A stretch of 64,000 bases of DNA from Haloferax mediterranei ATCC 33500 (GCF_000306765.2 NC_017941.2:2542001-2606000), one strand, 5' to 3'. Shown: positions 45,498 to 54,773, counted from the first letter of the stretch. A program made the numbers and translations. Notes: a model not told the origin generated them from the sequence alone.

Positions 45498-45740
45498 ATG
45501 ACAGACCAACCCAACACGACCCGAACCGACACGACCCGAACCGACACGACAACTCGCCCTCCCCAGATCCCTCGGCGGTACCCCAACAACGAGGAGAACA
45601 TGGACGCGCCGCTCGTCCCCTTCATCCAGCAACCGGGTGAAGAAGACGAGCTGACGAACGTCCGGCGCGAACTCGCCGCGCTCCGTGCCCAACTGAACCG
45701 TATCGAGCGAGCTATCCAGAATCCTACCGACACCCAATGA
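45498..45740 (+). CDS. Small acidic/coiled-coil protein at the head of the ace operon
   Basis: 80 residues. N-terminus with a repeated TRTDTT motif (residues 8-18), then a Pro/Asn-rich linker and a C-terminal helix with heptad-like spacing ([22 protein letters not shown], about residues 52-73). The stop overlaps the aceA ATG by 4 bp (ATGA), so translation is probably coupled. No known family is recalled. Its place suggests a role in AceA assembly or regulation, but there is no direct evidence. Confidence 0.7.
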   Translation: MTDQPNTTRTDTTRTDTTTRPPQIPRRYPNNEENMDAPLVPFIQQPGEEDELTNVRRELAALRAQLNRIERAIQNPTDTQ

Positions 45741-46786
45741 ATCCGACCGAACTCGACAGCGACGTCTTCGTCCGCGATATCGACAACCCGAAAGGCCGCG
45801 AACTCCGCGAGATGCTGAACACGCAGGACTTCGTGTTCGCACCCGGCATGTACCATGCTCTCGACGCGCGGCTCGCCGAGATGACCGGCCACGACGCTGC
45901 CTACATGTCCGGGTATTCGACCGTCCTCGGGCAGTTCGGCTTCCCGGACCTGGAGATGGTCACGATGACCGAAATGGTCGAGAATGCAAAGCGCATGGTC
46001 GAGGCGACGAACCTCCCTATCATCGCCGACTGTGACACGGGCTACGGCGGCATCCACAACGTCCGTCGCGCCGTCCGCGAGTACGAGAAGGCCGGTGTCG
46101 CCGCCATCCACATCGAAGACCAGACGACGCCGAAGCGCTGTGGCCACATCGCGGGCAAGCAAATCATCTCCCGCGAGAAGGCTCGCGCCCGCTTCGAGGC
46201 GGCCGTCGACGCCAAGCAGTGCGACGACACGGTCATCATCGCCCGCACCGACGCCTACGGCTCGGCCAACGGCGACTGGGAAGAACACCTCGAACGCGGT
46301 CGCATCTACGCCGACGCCGGCGTCGACCTCGTCTGGCCCGAGATGCCGAACCCGTCCCGTGAAGATGCGGTCAACTACGCCGAGAAGATTCACGAGACGC
46401 ACCCGGACCTGAAGCTCGCGTTCAACTACTCGTCGTCGTTCGCGTGGTCCGAAGAGGAAGACCCGCTCACGTTCCAGGAACTGGGTGACCTCGGCTACAA
46501 GTACATCTTCATCACGCTGTTCGGCCTGCACTCGGGTGCCCACTCGGTCTACGAGGACTTCAAGAAGCTCGCCGAAGAGGACGAACAGGGGCAGTTCGAC
46601 CTCGAACAGCGCTACCTCGGCCACCCGACCGAGAGCCACCACGAACTCTCGTTCGTCTCGCGCTACCAGGACATCGAGACGGAATTCGACCCCGAGGCGC
46701 GCCGCCGCATCGAGGAGTCGGAAGGCTTCAGCGAAGACGAAGCCGACCCCATTACGAGCAACGCCAGAGCCAACGACGATGACTGA
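45737..46786 (+). CDS. aceA: Isocitrate lyase
   Basis: 349 residues of the PEP-mutase/isocitrate-lyase family. Active-site signature KRCGHI (about residue 133) replaces the bacterial KKCGH motif, as in haloarchaea. Metal-binding DCDTGYGG (about residue 96) and the substrate region FNYSSSFAW are present. It splits isocitrate into glyoxylate and succinate, the first step of the glyoxylate bypass for growth on acetate. It overlaps aceB by 8 bp and the 80-residue upstream gene by 4 bp. Confidence 0.93.
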   Translation: MNPTELDSDVFVRDIDNPKGRELREMLNTQDFVFAPGMYHALDARLAEMTGHDAAYMSGYSTVLGQFGFPDLEMVTMTEMVENAKRMVEATNLPIIADCDTGYGGIHNVRRAVREYEKAGVAAIHIEDQTTPKRCGHIAGKQIISREKARARFEAAVDAKQCDDTVIIARTDAYGSANGDWEEHLERGRIYADAGVDLVWPEMPNPSREDAVNYAEKIHETHPDLKLAFNYSSSFAWSEEEDPLTFQELGDLGYKYIFITLFGLHSGAHSVYEDFKKLAEEDEQGQFDLEQRYLGHPTESHHELSFVSRYQDIETEFDPEARRRIEESEGFSEDEADPITSNARANDDD

Positions 46787-48080
46787 GCGACGCCACGACC
46801 GCGAGTTCGTGCGGACGTTCTTCACCTCGCCGACGGCCGTCGAGGGCGAAGACGACTCCGCGAAGATGCTCCGGAGCGCCGCCCAACTCCGCGGCATGCA
46901 GGCACCGGACGTGTGGGTGCCGGACAACGAGGATGCAACAGCACCCTCGATGCGTGACGAGGGTGCCGAGAACATCATCGAAGTCGTCTCCGAACACGGC
47001 GCGGACTTCCCCGGCGAGATTCACCCCCGAATCGTCTGGCACCGCGACAGCCCGACGACTCGGTATCAGGGCTTCCAGCACATGCTGGAAATCGCCGACC
47101 CCGAGCGAGGAGCCATCGAGCACATCGACGGATTCGTCGTCCCCGAAGTCGGCGACATCGACGACTGGAAGAAGGCCGACGAGTTCTTCACTATCGTCGA
47201 AAACGAGCACGGTCTCGAAGCAGGCAGCATCGCCATGTCCGTCATCATCGAGAGCGGTCAGGCCGAACTCGCGATGGGGACACTCCGCGAGGAGATGGGC
47301 AAGCCCACGAACAATCTCGAACGCCTGTTCCTCCTCGTCGACGGCGAAGTCGACTACACGAAGGACATGCGCGCGATTACGCCGACCGGCGAGTTGCCGC
47401 CGTGGCCGGAACTCCGACACAACACCTCTCGCGGCGCAAGCGCTGCGGGTCTCATCGCGGTCGACGGTCCCTACGACGACATCCGCGACGTGGAAGGCTA
47501 CCACGAGCGCATGACCGAGAATCAGGCGAAAGGGATGCTCGGCATCTGGTCGCTCACGCCCGGACAGGTCGTGGAGGCGAACACGTCGCCGCTTCCGCCG
47601 AAGACCGGTAGTTGGCTGCTCGATATCGACGGGCAGCAAATCGAACTCGAATCTGAAGACGGCGTTGAAGTGTACGACGGCGACCGCTTGTCACTCGAAG
47701 CCACGGGCGACGGGTACGAACTCCGTATCGGCGGAGATACCCGAGAACTCGACGAGGACGAACTGCGCGAGGAACTCCTCGATATAACCTCGTACGTCCC
47801 GAGCATGGACGACATCGTCGACTCCATGGAGGAGTTCGAGGCGGCCAAAGAGGCCGGGCGCGGTGCTATCGCCATGGAGCAGTCGGCGACGCTCCGTATC
47901 GGTGGAACCGAGCTCTCCATCTCTAAGGACCGAATGTGGGACGAGGCGACGTATCAGGCTGCGATGACGCCGATTAGCCTGTTCCAAGACGTCTACGAGA
48001 ACCGTCCGGACCAACACGAGGAACTGAACGAGCGCTACGGCGCGAGCGTCGTGTCGCGCGCGATGGAGGTGGGTCTCTAA
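46779..48080 (+). CDS. aceB: Malate synthase, haloarchaeal type
   Basis: 433 residues starting [17 protein letters not shown], with ATG overlapping the aceA stop. Belongs to the citrate-lyase-beta-like barrel class: [22 protein letters not shown], then [19 protein letters not shown], then a catalytic-region [16 protein letters not shown]. An insert near 265-330 and a C-terminal domain follow. Haloarchaeal malate synthases are shorter than bacterial AceB and only distantly related. It condenses glyoxylate with acetyl-CoA to malate. The reading frame is also open upstream, but this start matches the family length. Confidence 0.93.
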   Translation: MTERRHDREFVRTFFTSPTAVEGEDDSAKMLRSAAQLRGMQAPDVWVPDNEDATAPSMRDEGAENIIEVVSEHGADFPGEIHPRIVWHRDSPTTRYQGFQHMLEIADPERGAIEHIDGFVVPEVGDIDDWKKADEFFTIVENEHGLEAGSIAMSVIIESGQAELAMGTLREEMGKPTNNLERLFLLVDGEVDYTKDMRAITPTGELPPWPELRHNTSRGASAAGLIAVDGPYDDIRDVEGYHERMTENQAKGMLGIWSLTPGQVVEANTSPLPPKTGSWLLDIDGQQIELESEDGVEVYDGDRLSLEATGDGYELRIGGDTRELDEDELREELLDITSYVPSMDDIVDSMEEFEAAKEAGRGAIAMEQSATLRIGGTELSISKDRMWDEATYQAAMTPISLFQDVYENRPDQHEELNERYGASVVSRAMEVGL

Positions 48081-48228
48081 GGAGAACCATCGACACCTGA
48101 GCAATCACCGTCGGTCTCCTCACCACCTCATCCGACGGTGCTTCCCTGGTTGTAGCTCTTCTTCGGCGCACCGCCCGATACCGTGGGGGCAGTGTGCCAC
48201 ACCCGTTTTTGACACCGTATCACCGTCG

Positions 48229-48903
48229 TTGCCGCCAAAACCATCCACCGTCGTTGACACCACGCTCAAGTCCGAGCCACGTGATTCGTCGCGTGTGAAC
48301 GATTCGACGGATTCGGCCGGAGCGACCACCCCCGCGGGCGACGACGACGAGCCACTGGAACCAGACACCATCGTCGACTTCGACGATAGTAGAGTCAACG
48401 CCAGTGCCGACCTCGACACCATCGCGTCCGGTTCCACACCCGAAGCCACACTCGACCGACTCCACACCGTGAGTTTCTATCTCGACGAAGCGTTCGAGAT
48501 TCCGGGGACGAACTATCGTATCGGACTGGACCCGTTGTTGGGACTCGTTCCGGGTATCGGCGACGCGACGGCAGCGGCGCTCTCCGCGTACATCCTCGTC
48601 GAGGCCGCGATGCTTGGCGTTCCCAGAGCGACGCTTGCCCGAATGTTCGGGAATATCCTCCTTGATTCGACCGTTGGTTCGTTGCCGCTGGTCGGTGACG
48701 TGTTCGACGCCGTCTGGAAGGCGAACGCGCGGAACGTTCGACTCCTCGAAGCACGCTACGAAGACCCATCACGCGAAGCCGTCGAAGCAGACCGTCGCTT
48801 CCTCATCGCTGCCGTCGTTTTGATTATGATTCTGTTAGTGGCACTGGGTGTGGCCACGACACTCGCCGCGCTGTGGATACTCGGACAGGCCGGTTTACTC
48901 TAA
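48229..48903 (+). CDS. DUF4112-like membrane protein
   Basis: 224 residues from a TTG at 48229; a GTG at 48295 is the alternative start and would give about 202. The DUF4112 pattern is LDEAFEIPGTNYRIGLDPLLGLVPGIGDATAAALSAYILVEAA, then GNILLDSTVGSLPLVGDVFDAVWKANARN. A disordered, acidic N-terminus (to about residue 75) precedes it and a C-terminal hydrophobic helix ends it (about 190-218). Function unknown. Not clearly part of the ace operon; 148 bp follow aceB. Confidence 0.75.
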   Translation: MPPKPSTVVDTTLKSEPRDSSRVNDSTDSAGATTPAGDDDEPLEPDTIVDFDDSRVNASADLDTIASGSTPEATLDRLHTVSFYLDEAFEIPGTNYRIGLDPLLGLVPGIGDATAAALSAYILVEAAMLGVPRATLARMFGNILLDSTVGSLPLVGDVFDAVWKANARNVRLLEARYEDPSREAVEADRRFLIAAVVLIMILLVALGVATTLAALWILGQAGLL

Positions 48904-49003
48904 GTCCCCATTTTCGATATTGATAAAATTGTCCGTGTTGAGGGTTATCATCAACCAAAATATAAAGTATAAGACATTTATACATCCTCGAAAGAGAGAC
49001 TGT

Positions 49004-49609
49004 ATGGAACGACGAACTTTCCTCAAAAGCGTCACTGCTGCAGGAGCCCTCCTCACCACCGCTGGCTGTCTCGGCGGTGGGTCTGGGCCCGGAGCCGGGT
49101 CGGAAAATAACTCGTCGGCGACGGGCACGAGCGAGTCCGTGCCAGTTCCGAATCCCGACATCAGCTTCAAGACCAAAGACGGTGTTCTCCGCGTTGTCCA
49201 CATGGGCGGCGACGAAATCAAAGATGAGAACACTACGGAAGTGTACGTGACCGTCGACGGCGAGCGAGCCACGACGTGGGTCGCGGACGACAAGGAAACG
49301 CAGGCGTACCCCATCTCGGTGGGTAACTTCATCGAAACCGAATCCGCCGAAGCCGGATCGACCGTGGAGGTCGTCTGGGTCGACAAAGCGGGCACCGAGT
49401 CCGTCCTCGCCACGCACGAGGTTCCCACCGAGGAGACCACCACCAACGAAACGACCACGTCTAACGAGACGGCGACGAACGAAACCGTGACGACGACCAC
49501 CAACGAAACGGCGGTCAACAGCACGACGACGACCACGTCCAACGAGACGACTACGACAACCGGCAACGAGACCACGACGACGAACTCTACGACGACCGAC
49601 AGCGAGTAA
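49004..49609 (+). CDS. Tat lipoprotein with Thr-rich repeats
   Basis: 201 residues starting MERRTFLKSVTAAGALLTTAGC. Tat motif RRTFLK and lipobox TTAGC at residue 22. A compact beta-domain (about 45-135; FKTKDGVLRVVHMGGDEIKDENTTEVYVTVDGE) follows, then a long N-E/T-T repeat tail (NET, TTTTNET) likely O-glycosylated. The domain resembles the secreted type IV pilin-like or DUF7-type small beta-sandwich found in haloarchaeal surface proteins; unassigned. Probable surface-anchored protein. Confidence 0.75.
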   Translation: MERRTFLKSVTAAGALLTTAGCLGGGSGPGAGSENNSSATGTSESVPVPNPDISFKTKDGVLRVVHMGGDEIKDENTTEVYVTVDGERATTWVADDKETQAYPISVGNFIETESAEAGSTVEVVWVDKAGTESVLATHEVPTEETTTNETTTSNETATNETVTTTTNETAVNSTTTTTSNETTTTTGNETTTTNSTTTDSE

Positions 49610-49724
49610 GCGACTCTCTCCGTCGATACTTGGTGACGTTTTTTCTGCGAAGATTGGAATCGATACGGTTCAGTACGACCAGTCTATCCAGTTCGTTCGA
49701 TAACGACCGCTGAGACAGCAGCAG

Positions 49725-49930
49725 TGAACCCACCCCGAGGTCAAGCCTCGGGGCTTCCTGCTTCTACGACGCGCTTTGCAGGAACCGAAAGGGGTCCCGT
49801 AGGGAGCGCAGTCTGCACAGGCGTTGATTCGGAGCGTCCCGCCCCTATCTGTGAGCGACCGCGAGAAAGGATGTTCTTCGCCGCGTTCAGGTCCCTGTCC
49901 TCGGTGTGACCGCACGCCGGACAAGAGTGT
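49725..49930 (-). ncRNA. Possible TnpB guide RNA (omega/sot-type) overlapping the tnpB 3' end
   Basis: The CCCCGAGG-TCAAG-CCTCGGGG hairpin falls over the tnpB stop codon, whose TGA lies in the loop. In RNA-guided TnpB systems the guide RNA derives from the 3' end of tnpB and its flank, and such transcripts are reported for haloarchaeal tnpB genes. The exact 5' limit is not visible, so the boundaries given are approximate. Confidence 0.4.
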
Positions 49931-50973
49931 TCTCGAATCCAGAGTGGCTTTGACGTTTCCACACCGCACTCCGAACACTCTTTGGTCGTTCCTGCTGGTT
50001 TGACTCGAACGACGTGAGTGCCATGCAGGTCGGCTTTGTACTCCAAGAGGTCCAGAAACCGCGACCATGCGGCGTCCTGCTTGTTCTTGGCATTCTGGCT
50101 GGTTTCCAGCATCGGCTTTACGTCCAAATCCTCGACGGCCACCAAATCGTACTTTCGGACCAGCCACGTCGTGAGTTTGTGCTGATAGTCCAGCACTTTC
50201 CGTTTGATTTGCCGCTTCGCCGCAGCGACCTTCTGCCGTTGTTTCTCCCAGTTGTTCGAGCCGTGCTGTTTGCGGTCGAGTTTCCGCTGTTCGCGCCCGT
50301 AGCGGTCGTACTCGTCGGACAGGTCGAGCATATCCACCGCCGTATCGTCGCTGGTGTGGATATACGAGAGAATCCCGAGGTCTACCCCTACGCAGTCGGC
50401 AGGGTCGAGCGTACTGGGGTCGGGTTTTTCGGGAAGGTCCTCGTCCGGGCGTTCCGTGACGAGACAGACAAACCAGTCGCCAGTTCGCTCCTTCTTTAAC
50501 ACGACGCGCTTGATGTTCTCGGTCGCGGGAAGCTCTCGGTGCGCTCGAATCGGGATGTTGCCGATTTTCGAGAGTCGAACAGTGGCGTACTCGTCTTGGC
50601 CCGTGGTGTGATTCACGTCGAAGCCTTCGGTCTGATACGCGACTGACCGACAGTCGCCGCTTCCCTGCCACTTCAACCGCCCCGTCTTGTGGCCGTTTTC
50701 CCGCCGACCCTTCTGTGTCTCGACGTTCTTGTGTATCTCCGAAACAGTCTGTTGGGCGGCGTGTGCCGAAACTTCCGAAAAGAGCGGCCACCGCTGTTTC
50801 CAGCCGGTGAGTTTGCGGTGCTGGTCGTAGGCGGTTGGCCGGTTTCCGTAGTCGTGTGAGTAGTAGTCGCGGATGGCGTGGTTTCGTATCTGTCGATGGA
50901 TTTCGATGTGACGCCACGCTTCGCTGGCGGTTTCCTCGTCGGGATACGCACGACAGCGAAGCGTTACGTCCAT
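49741..50973 (-). CDS. tnpB: TnpB-family RNA-guided nuclease (OrfB_IS605)
   Basis: 410 residues. The RuvC acidic residues are present: D in CVGVDLGILSYI (about residue 195), E in LVAVEDLDVKPM (about 282), D in EDRDLNAAKNIL (about 366). The zinc-finger region is CSECGVE ... CPACGHTED (about 338-360), complete with four Cys. Length is typical for a full TnpB. Family knowledge: TnpB uses an RNA transcribed from the element's end to cut DNA and keep IS605-type elements in place. Intact reading frame suggests activity. Coding starts 5 bp after the AbrB-like gene. Confidence 0.93.
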   Translation of the reverse strand: MDVTLRCRAYPDEETASEAWRHIEIHRQIRNHAIRDYYSHDYGNRPTAYDQHRKLTGWKQRWPLFSEVSAHAAQQTVSEIHKNVETQKGRRENGHKTGRLKWQGSGDCRSVAYQTEGFDVNHTTGQDEYATVRLSKIGNIPIRAHRELPATENIKRVVLKKERTGDWFVCLVTERPDEDLPEKPDPSTLDPADCVGVDLGILSYIHTSDDTAVDMLDLSDEYDRYGREQRKLDRKQHGSNNWEKQRQKVAAAKRQIKRKVLDYQHKLTTWLVRKYDLVAVEDLDVKPMLETSQNAKNKQDAAWSRFLDLLEYKADLHGTHVVRVKPAGTTKECSECGVETSKPLWIREHSCPACGHTEDRDLNAAKNILSRGRSQIGAGRSESTPVQTALPTGPLSVPAKRVVEAGSPEA

Positions 50974-50978
50974 CTGAG

Positions 50979-51113
50979 TTAGTCCAGTCGTTCGACAGTG
51001 AGTTTGATTCGGTCGCCCGGCTCGATACCGAGCGGTTCGCGCACATCTTCGGGAATCGTGACCTGTCCCCGGTCACGGACAGTCGGGTAACATTCCATCT
51101 CTGTCTGACCCAT
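50979..51113 (-). CDS. AbrB/SpoVT-type mini-protein upstream of tnpB
   Basis: 44 residues, too short for most gene finders. The sequence carries the swapped-hairpin AbrB pattern: a Thr-Val-Arg-Asp-Arg-Gly-Gln-Val-Thr-Ile-Pro core, then EDVREPLGIEPGDRIKLTVE, the typical 'GQVTIP..R..L.I..GD.I' of MazE/SpoVT antitoxin-like DNA-binding folds. The stop is 5 bp before tnpB, so they share a message. Likely dimeric DNA-binding; a self-regulator of the element is plausible. Such small AbrB-type genes next to haloarchaeal TnpB are, as I recall, common. Confidence 0.82.
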   Translation of the reverse strand: MGQTEMECYPTVRDRGQVTIPEDVREPLGIEPGDRIKLTVERLD

Positions 51114-51316
51114 ACACACTCATTCTGATTCGCTCGAAGTGAGTGTTTCGATACCGTGGGCCTGTGGGAAGGGAGAAACAACCCGGCGGCTGGTCGGCCA
51201 CTGTCGGCTTCACCCTCGGGGTCAAGCCCCGAGGCACTCGCCTTGAACCGCCTGTAGAATCAAATCCAGAATCCGAGTTAGGTCCGAATTAAATCGAGGC
51301 CGGAACAGAGATTTCT

Positions 51317-52294
51317 TCAGTCGTCAGCGGGCACGCCGTCGGGGTTAAACACCGAATCCGGCGTGATGATGCCTGCGCGGATGCCAAGGCGGTAGACGAC
51401 CGGCTGGAGGGAAGCGCGTTTCATGAACGCGAATCCGGTGAGGATGAGGAAGAATCCGGAGATGGTTGCGGGACCGATATGCTCGTCGAGGAACACCCAC
51501 CCGCTGACGGCGGCGACGATGGGGACGGCGTAGTTGACGAGGCTGATTTCTACCGCGCCGATGCGGTCCAAGAGGACGAAGTAGATGATGAAGCCGACCG
51601 CGCTGCACAGCACCGCGAGAAAGAGCAGCGAGCCGACGACGAGCGGTGACCACTCGACGGTCGAAAGCCCCGGTTCGCCGAGAATCGGGCTGACGATGTG
51701 GAGCATGCCCGAACCGAGGAGCATCATCCACGCCTGCATCGGGACGACCGGCGGATTTCCGGGGAGGCGTTTGACGAGAACGGAGCCGAACGCCCAACTC
51801 GCAGCGGCGAGGAAAAGCAGTACGACGCCGATGAGTTGGCCGCCGACCGACCCCGATGAGAGGGCGATAACGACGGTGCCAGCGAGACCCAAGAAGACGC
51901 CGAGGAAGCCGAACGCGTCGAGTCGCTCTTCGGGGAGCATCGAGAAGGCGAAAAGCGGCGTCAGAACCGGAGACAGACTAAGGACGATTGCGGCAACGCC
52001 ACTTGTCACGTAGCGCTGACCGGAAAACAGGAGCGCGAAGTGCGCCCCGATAAGCAACGCGCCGCCGACGGCGACGACAATCCACTCGTCGCGACCGCGG
52101 GGTCGCCAGTCCTCTGCGGCGAGCAGACCGTAGACGAACAGGACGGCACCCGCAACGTCGTAGCGAAGCGCGGCGAAGAGTGCAGGTGGAAGCACATCAA
52201 GCCCGACTTCGATAGCCATGAATGATGTCCCCCAGAGAACCGCGAGCGTAGCGAACAATGCGAGATTCCGATGTGTTTGTGTTCCGATAGACAC
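51317..52294 (-). CDS. EamA/DMT-family transporter
   Basis: 325 residues from GTG 52294, ten hydrophobic helices in two five-helix EamA repeats. Repeat 1 begins LALFATLAVLWGTSFMAIEVG; repeat 2 contains GAVEISLVNYAVPIVAAVSGWVFLDEHIGPATISGFFLILTGF. Drug/metabolite exporter superfamily; often amino-acid or nucleotide efflux. The longer upstream frame is Arg/Cys-rich and lies on the next promoter, so the GTG preceding the first helix was chosen. Confidence 0.85.
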   Translation of the reverse strand: MSIGTQTHRNLALFATLAVLWGTSFMAIEVGLDVLPPALFAALRYDVAGAVLFVYGLLAAEDWRPRGRDEWIVVAVGGALLIGAHFALLFSGQRYVTSGVAAIVLSLSPVLTPLFAFSMLPEERLDAFGFLGVFLGLAGTVVIALSSGSVGGQLIGVVLLFLAAASWAFGSVLVKRLPGNPPVVPMQAWMMLLGSGMLHIVSPILGEPGLSTVEWSPLVVGSLLFLAVLCSAVGFIIYFVLLDRIGAVEISLVNYAVPIVAAVSGWVFLDEHIGPATISGFFLILTGFAFMKRASLQPVVYRLGIRAGIITPDSVFNPDGVPADD

Positions 52295-52495
52295 GAGATA
52301 TCGACCTTGGACCCAGGTGTTGAAGCGCCTACCACCTCTCCGTACATGAATTTTCTCGGAGTCGAGATAGCACCTGACTTGGTGTTCGTTCACAAATGCC
52401 TCATGGACTGAACAAGCATTTCAGATTATTGACTTCCATCACACCAGCAAGCGAACAAAGTAAGGTAGTTACGCGCGCCCCGATAGACACCGAAC

Positions 52496-53779
52496 ATGAG
52501 TATCCTCGAGGACGCGCGAGCGCTCGCCGAGAGCGGGCCGGTCTGTGACGCCTGTCTGGGCAGGGTGTTCGCCGACCGCAGTTTCGGATTGACGAACGCC
52601 GAACGAGGGAAGTCGCTTCGAATCGCTGCCGCCCTCGACGCGGACGAACCCTACGAAGCGGTCGAGACCGAAGCCTGCTGGGTCTGCGAAGGCGCTTGTG
52701 CACACTTCGACGAGTGGGCCGAACGCTGCGCCGCGGCCATCGAAGACGTTGAAGTCGAGACGTACCAGGTCGGGACGCGAGCGCCGCCGCTGGTCGAAGA
52801 AAACGAAATCCTCCTGCGCGAAGGGGCCGGACTTCCCGAAGACGCTGGCGAACTGTTCAAATCCGAGTTCAACCGCGAAGTCGGAAAGCGCGTCGGGCGA
52901 CTCACCGGCACCGAGGTGGACTTCACCCGGCCGGACGTACAGTTCCTTCTCGATATCGAAGCCGACACCGTGGAGGCGCAGATTAACTCCGCGTTCGTCT
53001 ACGGTCGCTACCGCAAACTCGAACGCGACATTCCGCAGACCGAGTGGCCCTGCCGCGAGTGCGACGGCTCCGGCTACAAGGGCAAAGAGCCGTGTGACTA
53101 CTGCGGCGGGTCCGGCTACCTCTACGAGGACAGCGTCGAGGGCTTCGTCGCCCCCGTCGTGATGGACGTGATGGACGGTGTCGACGCGAAGTTCCACGGC
53201 GCGGGCCGCGAGGACGTCGACGCCCTGATGCTCGGAACGGGCCGCCCGTTCGTCGTCGAAATCATGGAACCTCGCCGCCGAAACGTCGATGCCGAACAAC
53301 TCGAAGGCGACATCAACGCGATGGCCGAAGGCGAAATCGAAGTCGAAGGGCTTCGCCTCGCTACCTACGACATGGTCGAGCGCGTGAAGAAACTCGATGC
53401 ATCGAAGCAGTACCGCGCCGCCGTCGAATTCGACGACGACGTGACCAACGAGGACCTCCAAGCCGCGCTGGACGAACTGACCGGCGCGACCATCGAGCAG
53501 TACACGCCGAATCGCGTCGACCACCGGCGCGCGAGTCTCACACGCACGCGACACGTCTACGACGCTACCGGTGACCTCGAAGACGAACGACACGCCACCG
53601 TCGAGATTCACGGCGAAGGCGGACTCTACATCAAAGAACTCGTTTCCGGCGACGAAGGCCGAACGAACCCGAGTCTTGCAGGTATCCTCGATACGGGCGC
53701 AGTCGTTACCGCGCTCGACGTGATTGCGGTGGAAGGCGAGGACGAACCATTCGAGGACGACGAGTTCTTCAAGGACTGA
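52496..53779 (+). CDS. pus10: tRNA pseudouridine(54/55) synthase Pus10
   Basis: 427 residues. N-terminal zinc module with two pairs of Cys: VCDACLGRVF (residue about 16) and CWVCEGAC (about 61). Additional CxxC pairs at CRECDGSGY and CDYCGGSGY (about residues 182-204). The catalytic region is FHGAGREDVDALMLGTGRPFVVEI (about 235), the Asp lying in the REDVDA motif. It makes pseudouridine at tRNA 54 and 55 in archaea that lack TruB-type enzyme; TrmY then methylates position 54. ATG at 52496, first gene of a pair with rnhB, 54 bp between. Confidence 0.95.
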   Translation: MSILEDARALAESGPVCDACLGRVFADRSFGLTNAERGKSLRIAAALDADEPYEAVETEACWVCEGACAHFDEWAERCAAAIEDVEVETYQVGTRAPPLVEENEILLREGAGLPEDAGELFKSEFNREVGKRVGRLTGTEVDFTRPDVQFLLDIEADTVEAQINSAFVYGRYRKLERDIPQTEWPCRECDGSGYKGKEPCDYCGGSGYLYEDSVEGFVAPVVMDVMDGVDAKFHGAGREDVDALMLGTGRPFVVEIMEPRRRNVDAEQLEGDINAMAEGEIEVEGLRLATYDMVERVKKLDASKQYRAAVEFDDDVTNEDLQAALDELTGATIEQYTPNRVDHRRASLTRTRHVYDATGDLEDERHATVEIHGEGGLYIKELVSGDEGRTNPSLAGILDTGAVVTALDVIAVEGEDEPFEDDEFFKD

Positions 53780-53833
53780 ACAGCAAATCGCAGACCGCAA
53801 TCTCTAATCCCTCACCCCAACACCCGACGAAGT

Positions 53834-54481
53834 ATGCGAATCGGCGTCGACGAGGCCGGAAAGGGACCCGTATTGGGTCCGATGGTCGCCGCAGCGGTCC
53901 GGGCGGACCCGGAGGCGCTACCTGATGGAATCGCTGACTCGAAGCGACTCACACCCGTCCGGCGCGAGGAACTCGCCGCGAAACTCCGCGAGCGGGACGA
54001 CATCGCGGTCGGCGTCGCATTCATCGAACCCGCGACCATCGACGACCCCGAGACGGATATGAACCTGCTTACCGTTCGGGCGCAGGTCGAAGCGGCCGCC
54101 GCAGTCGCGGCCGACGACGACGAACTCGTCTGCGACGCGGGCGACGTGAGCGAATCCCGGTTCGGGCGACGCGTGCGCGACGGGGTGGCCGAAGCGGGCG
54201 CGTCTGTCGAGGTCCACGCCCAGCACCGTGCCGACGACGAACACGCTATCGTCGGCGCAGCGAGTATCGTTGCAAAGGTCGAACGCGACCGGCGCGTGGC
54301 GGCCATCGCCGACGAGTACGGCGAAGTCGGCAGTGGCTATCCGAGCGACCAGACAACCCGCGATTTCTTGCGCGAGTTCGTCCGCGAACACGGCATTCTC
54401 CCGGACTGCGCTCGGAAGTCGTGGTCGACGTGCGCCGACCTGTTGGCCGCACACGAACAGTCGTCACTGGGCGATTTCTGA
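53834..54481 (+). CDS. rnhB: Ribonuclease HII
   Basis: 215 residues starting MRIGVDEAGKGPVLGPMV, with the catalytic Asp-Glu (residues 6-7). Other acidic residues in CDAGDVSESRFG and the DEHAIVGAASIVAKVERD region (about residues 135-152) complete the active site. It removes RNA from RNA/DNA hybrids, including ribonucleotides embedded in DNA. Runs 54 bp after pus10 and in the same direction. Confidence 0.95.
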   Translation: MRIGVDEAGKGPVLGPMVAAAVRADPEALPDGIADSKRLTPVRREELAAKLRERDDIAVGVAFIEPATIDDPETDMNLLTVRAQVEAAAAVAADDDELVCDAGDVSESRFGRRVRDGVAEAGASVEVHAQHRADDEHAIVGAASIVAKVERDRRVAAIADEYGEVGSGYPSDQTTRDFLREFVREHGILPDCARKSWSTCADLLAAHEQSSLGDF

Positions 54482-54536
54482 ACCGAGTCCGCAAAAACCA
54501 GAATCGTGGTGGGTTGCGCTACGCGAGAGCGGAGAA

Positions 54537-54773
54537 CTATCGCATCGCTTCGAGTGAGACGTACGCGCCCTCCTGTGCGGAGACCCACGTCGTCATCATC
54601 TCGGCCTCGGTGAGACCAGCGGGGAAGATGGTGCATTCGTCTGGGGCATCGTCGTAAGGTGCGACGATTGCCGTATACTCCACGTCGTCTGTCGAGAGGT
54701 TTGCTCCCGGGTTCTCCGTCCGCGTCGTCGTTGTCGCGTCCGAGTCGTCGTGTCGAAGAGGAGTGTCTTCCAT
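54537..54773 (-). CDS. DUF7511-like small protein
   Basis: 78 residues starting MEDTPLRHDDSDATTTTRTENP. A Thr/Asp-rich, disordered N-terminal half precedes a compact domain (about 35-78; VEYTAIVAPYDDAPDECTIFPAGLTEAEMMTTWVSAQEGAYVSLEAMR). This C-terminal block is the conserved haloarchaeal DUF7511 pattern as I recall, with Cys near its middle. Function unknown. Convergent with rnhB, 55 bp between stops. Confidence 0.7.
   Translation of the reverse strand: MEDTPLRHDDSDATTTTRTENPGANLSTDDVEYTAIVAPYDDAPDECTIFPAGLTEAEMMTTWVSAQEGAYVSLEAMR

Larger units (their letters stand above)
49725..51235 (-). mobile_element. Solo TnpB element (IS200/IS605 type), no tnpA
   Basis: Both ends carry a similar hairpin with loop TCAAG: CCCCGAGG/CCTCGGGG at 49733-49753 and CTCGGGG/CCCCGAG at 51215-51233. 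The element carries an AbrB-type small gene and tnpB, transcribed leftward. Transposase TnpA is absent, so mobility would depend on a copy elsewhere. The exact edges are inferred from the hairpins; the downstream end near GGGTTCAC (minus strand) is a guess. Confidence 0.75.

Noticed and set aside
45467..46978. 503-codon minus-strand frame opposite aceA
   Set aside because: Antisense to a confirmed gene, Val/Phe/Arg-rich without domain pattern.
49670..51181. 503-codon minus-strand frame over tnpB
   Set aside because: Same strand but a different frame from tnpB and the AbrB gene, with Arg-rich composition; both real genes have clear motifs.
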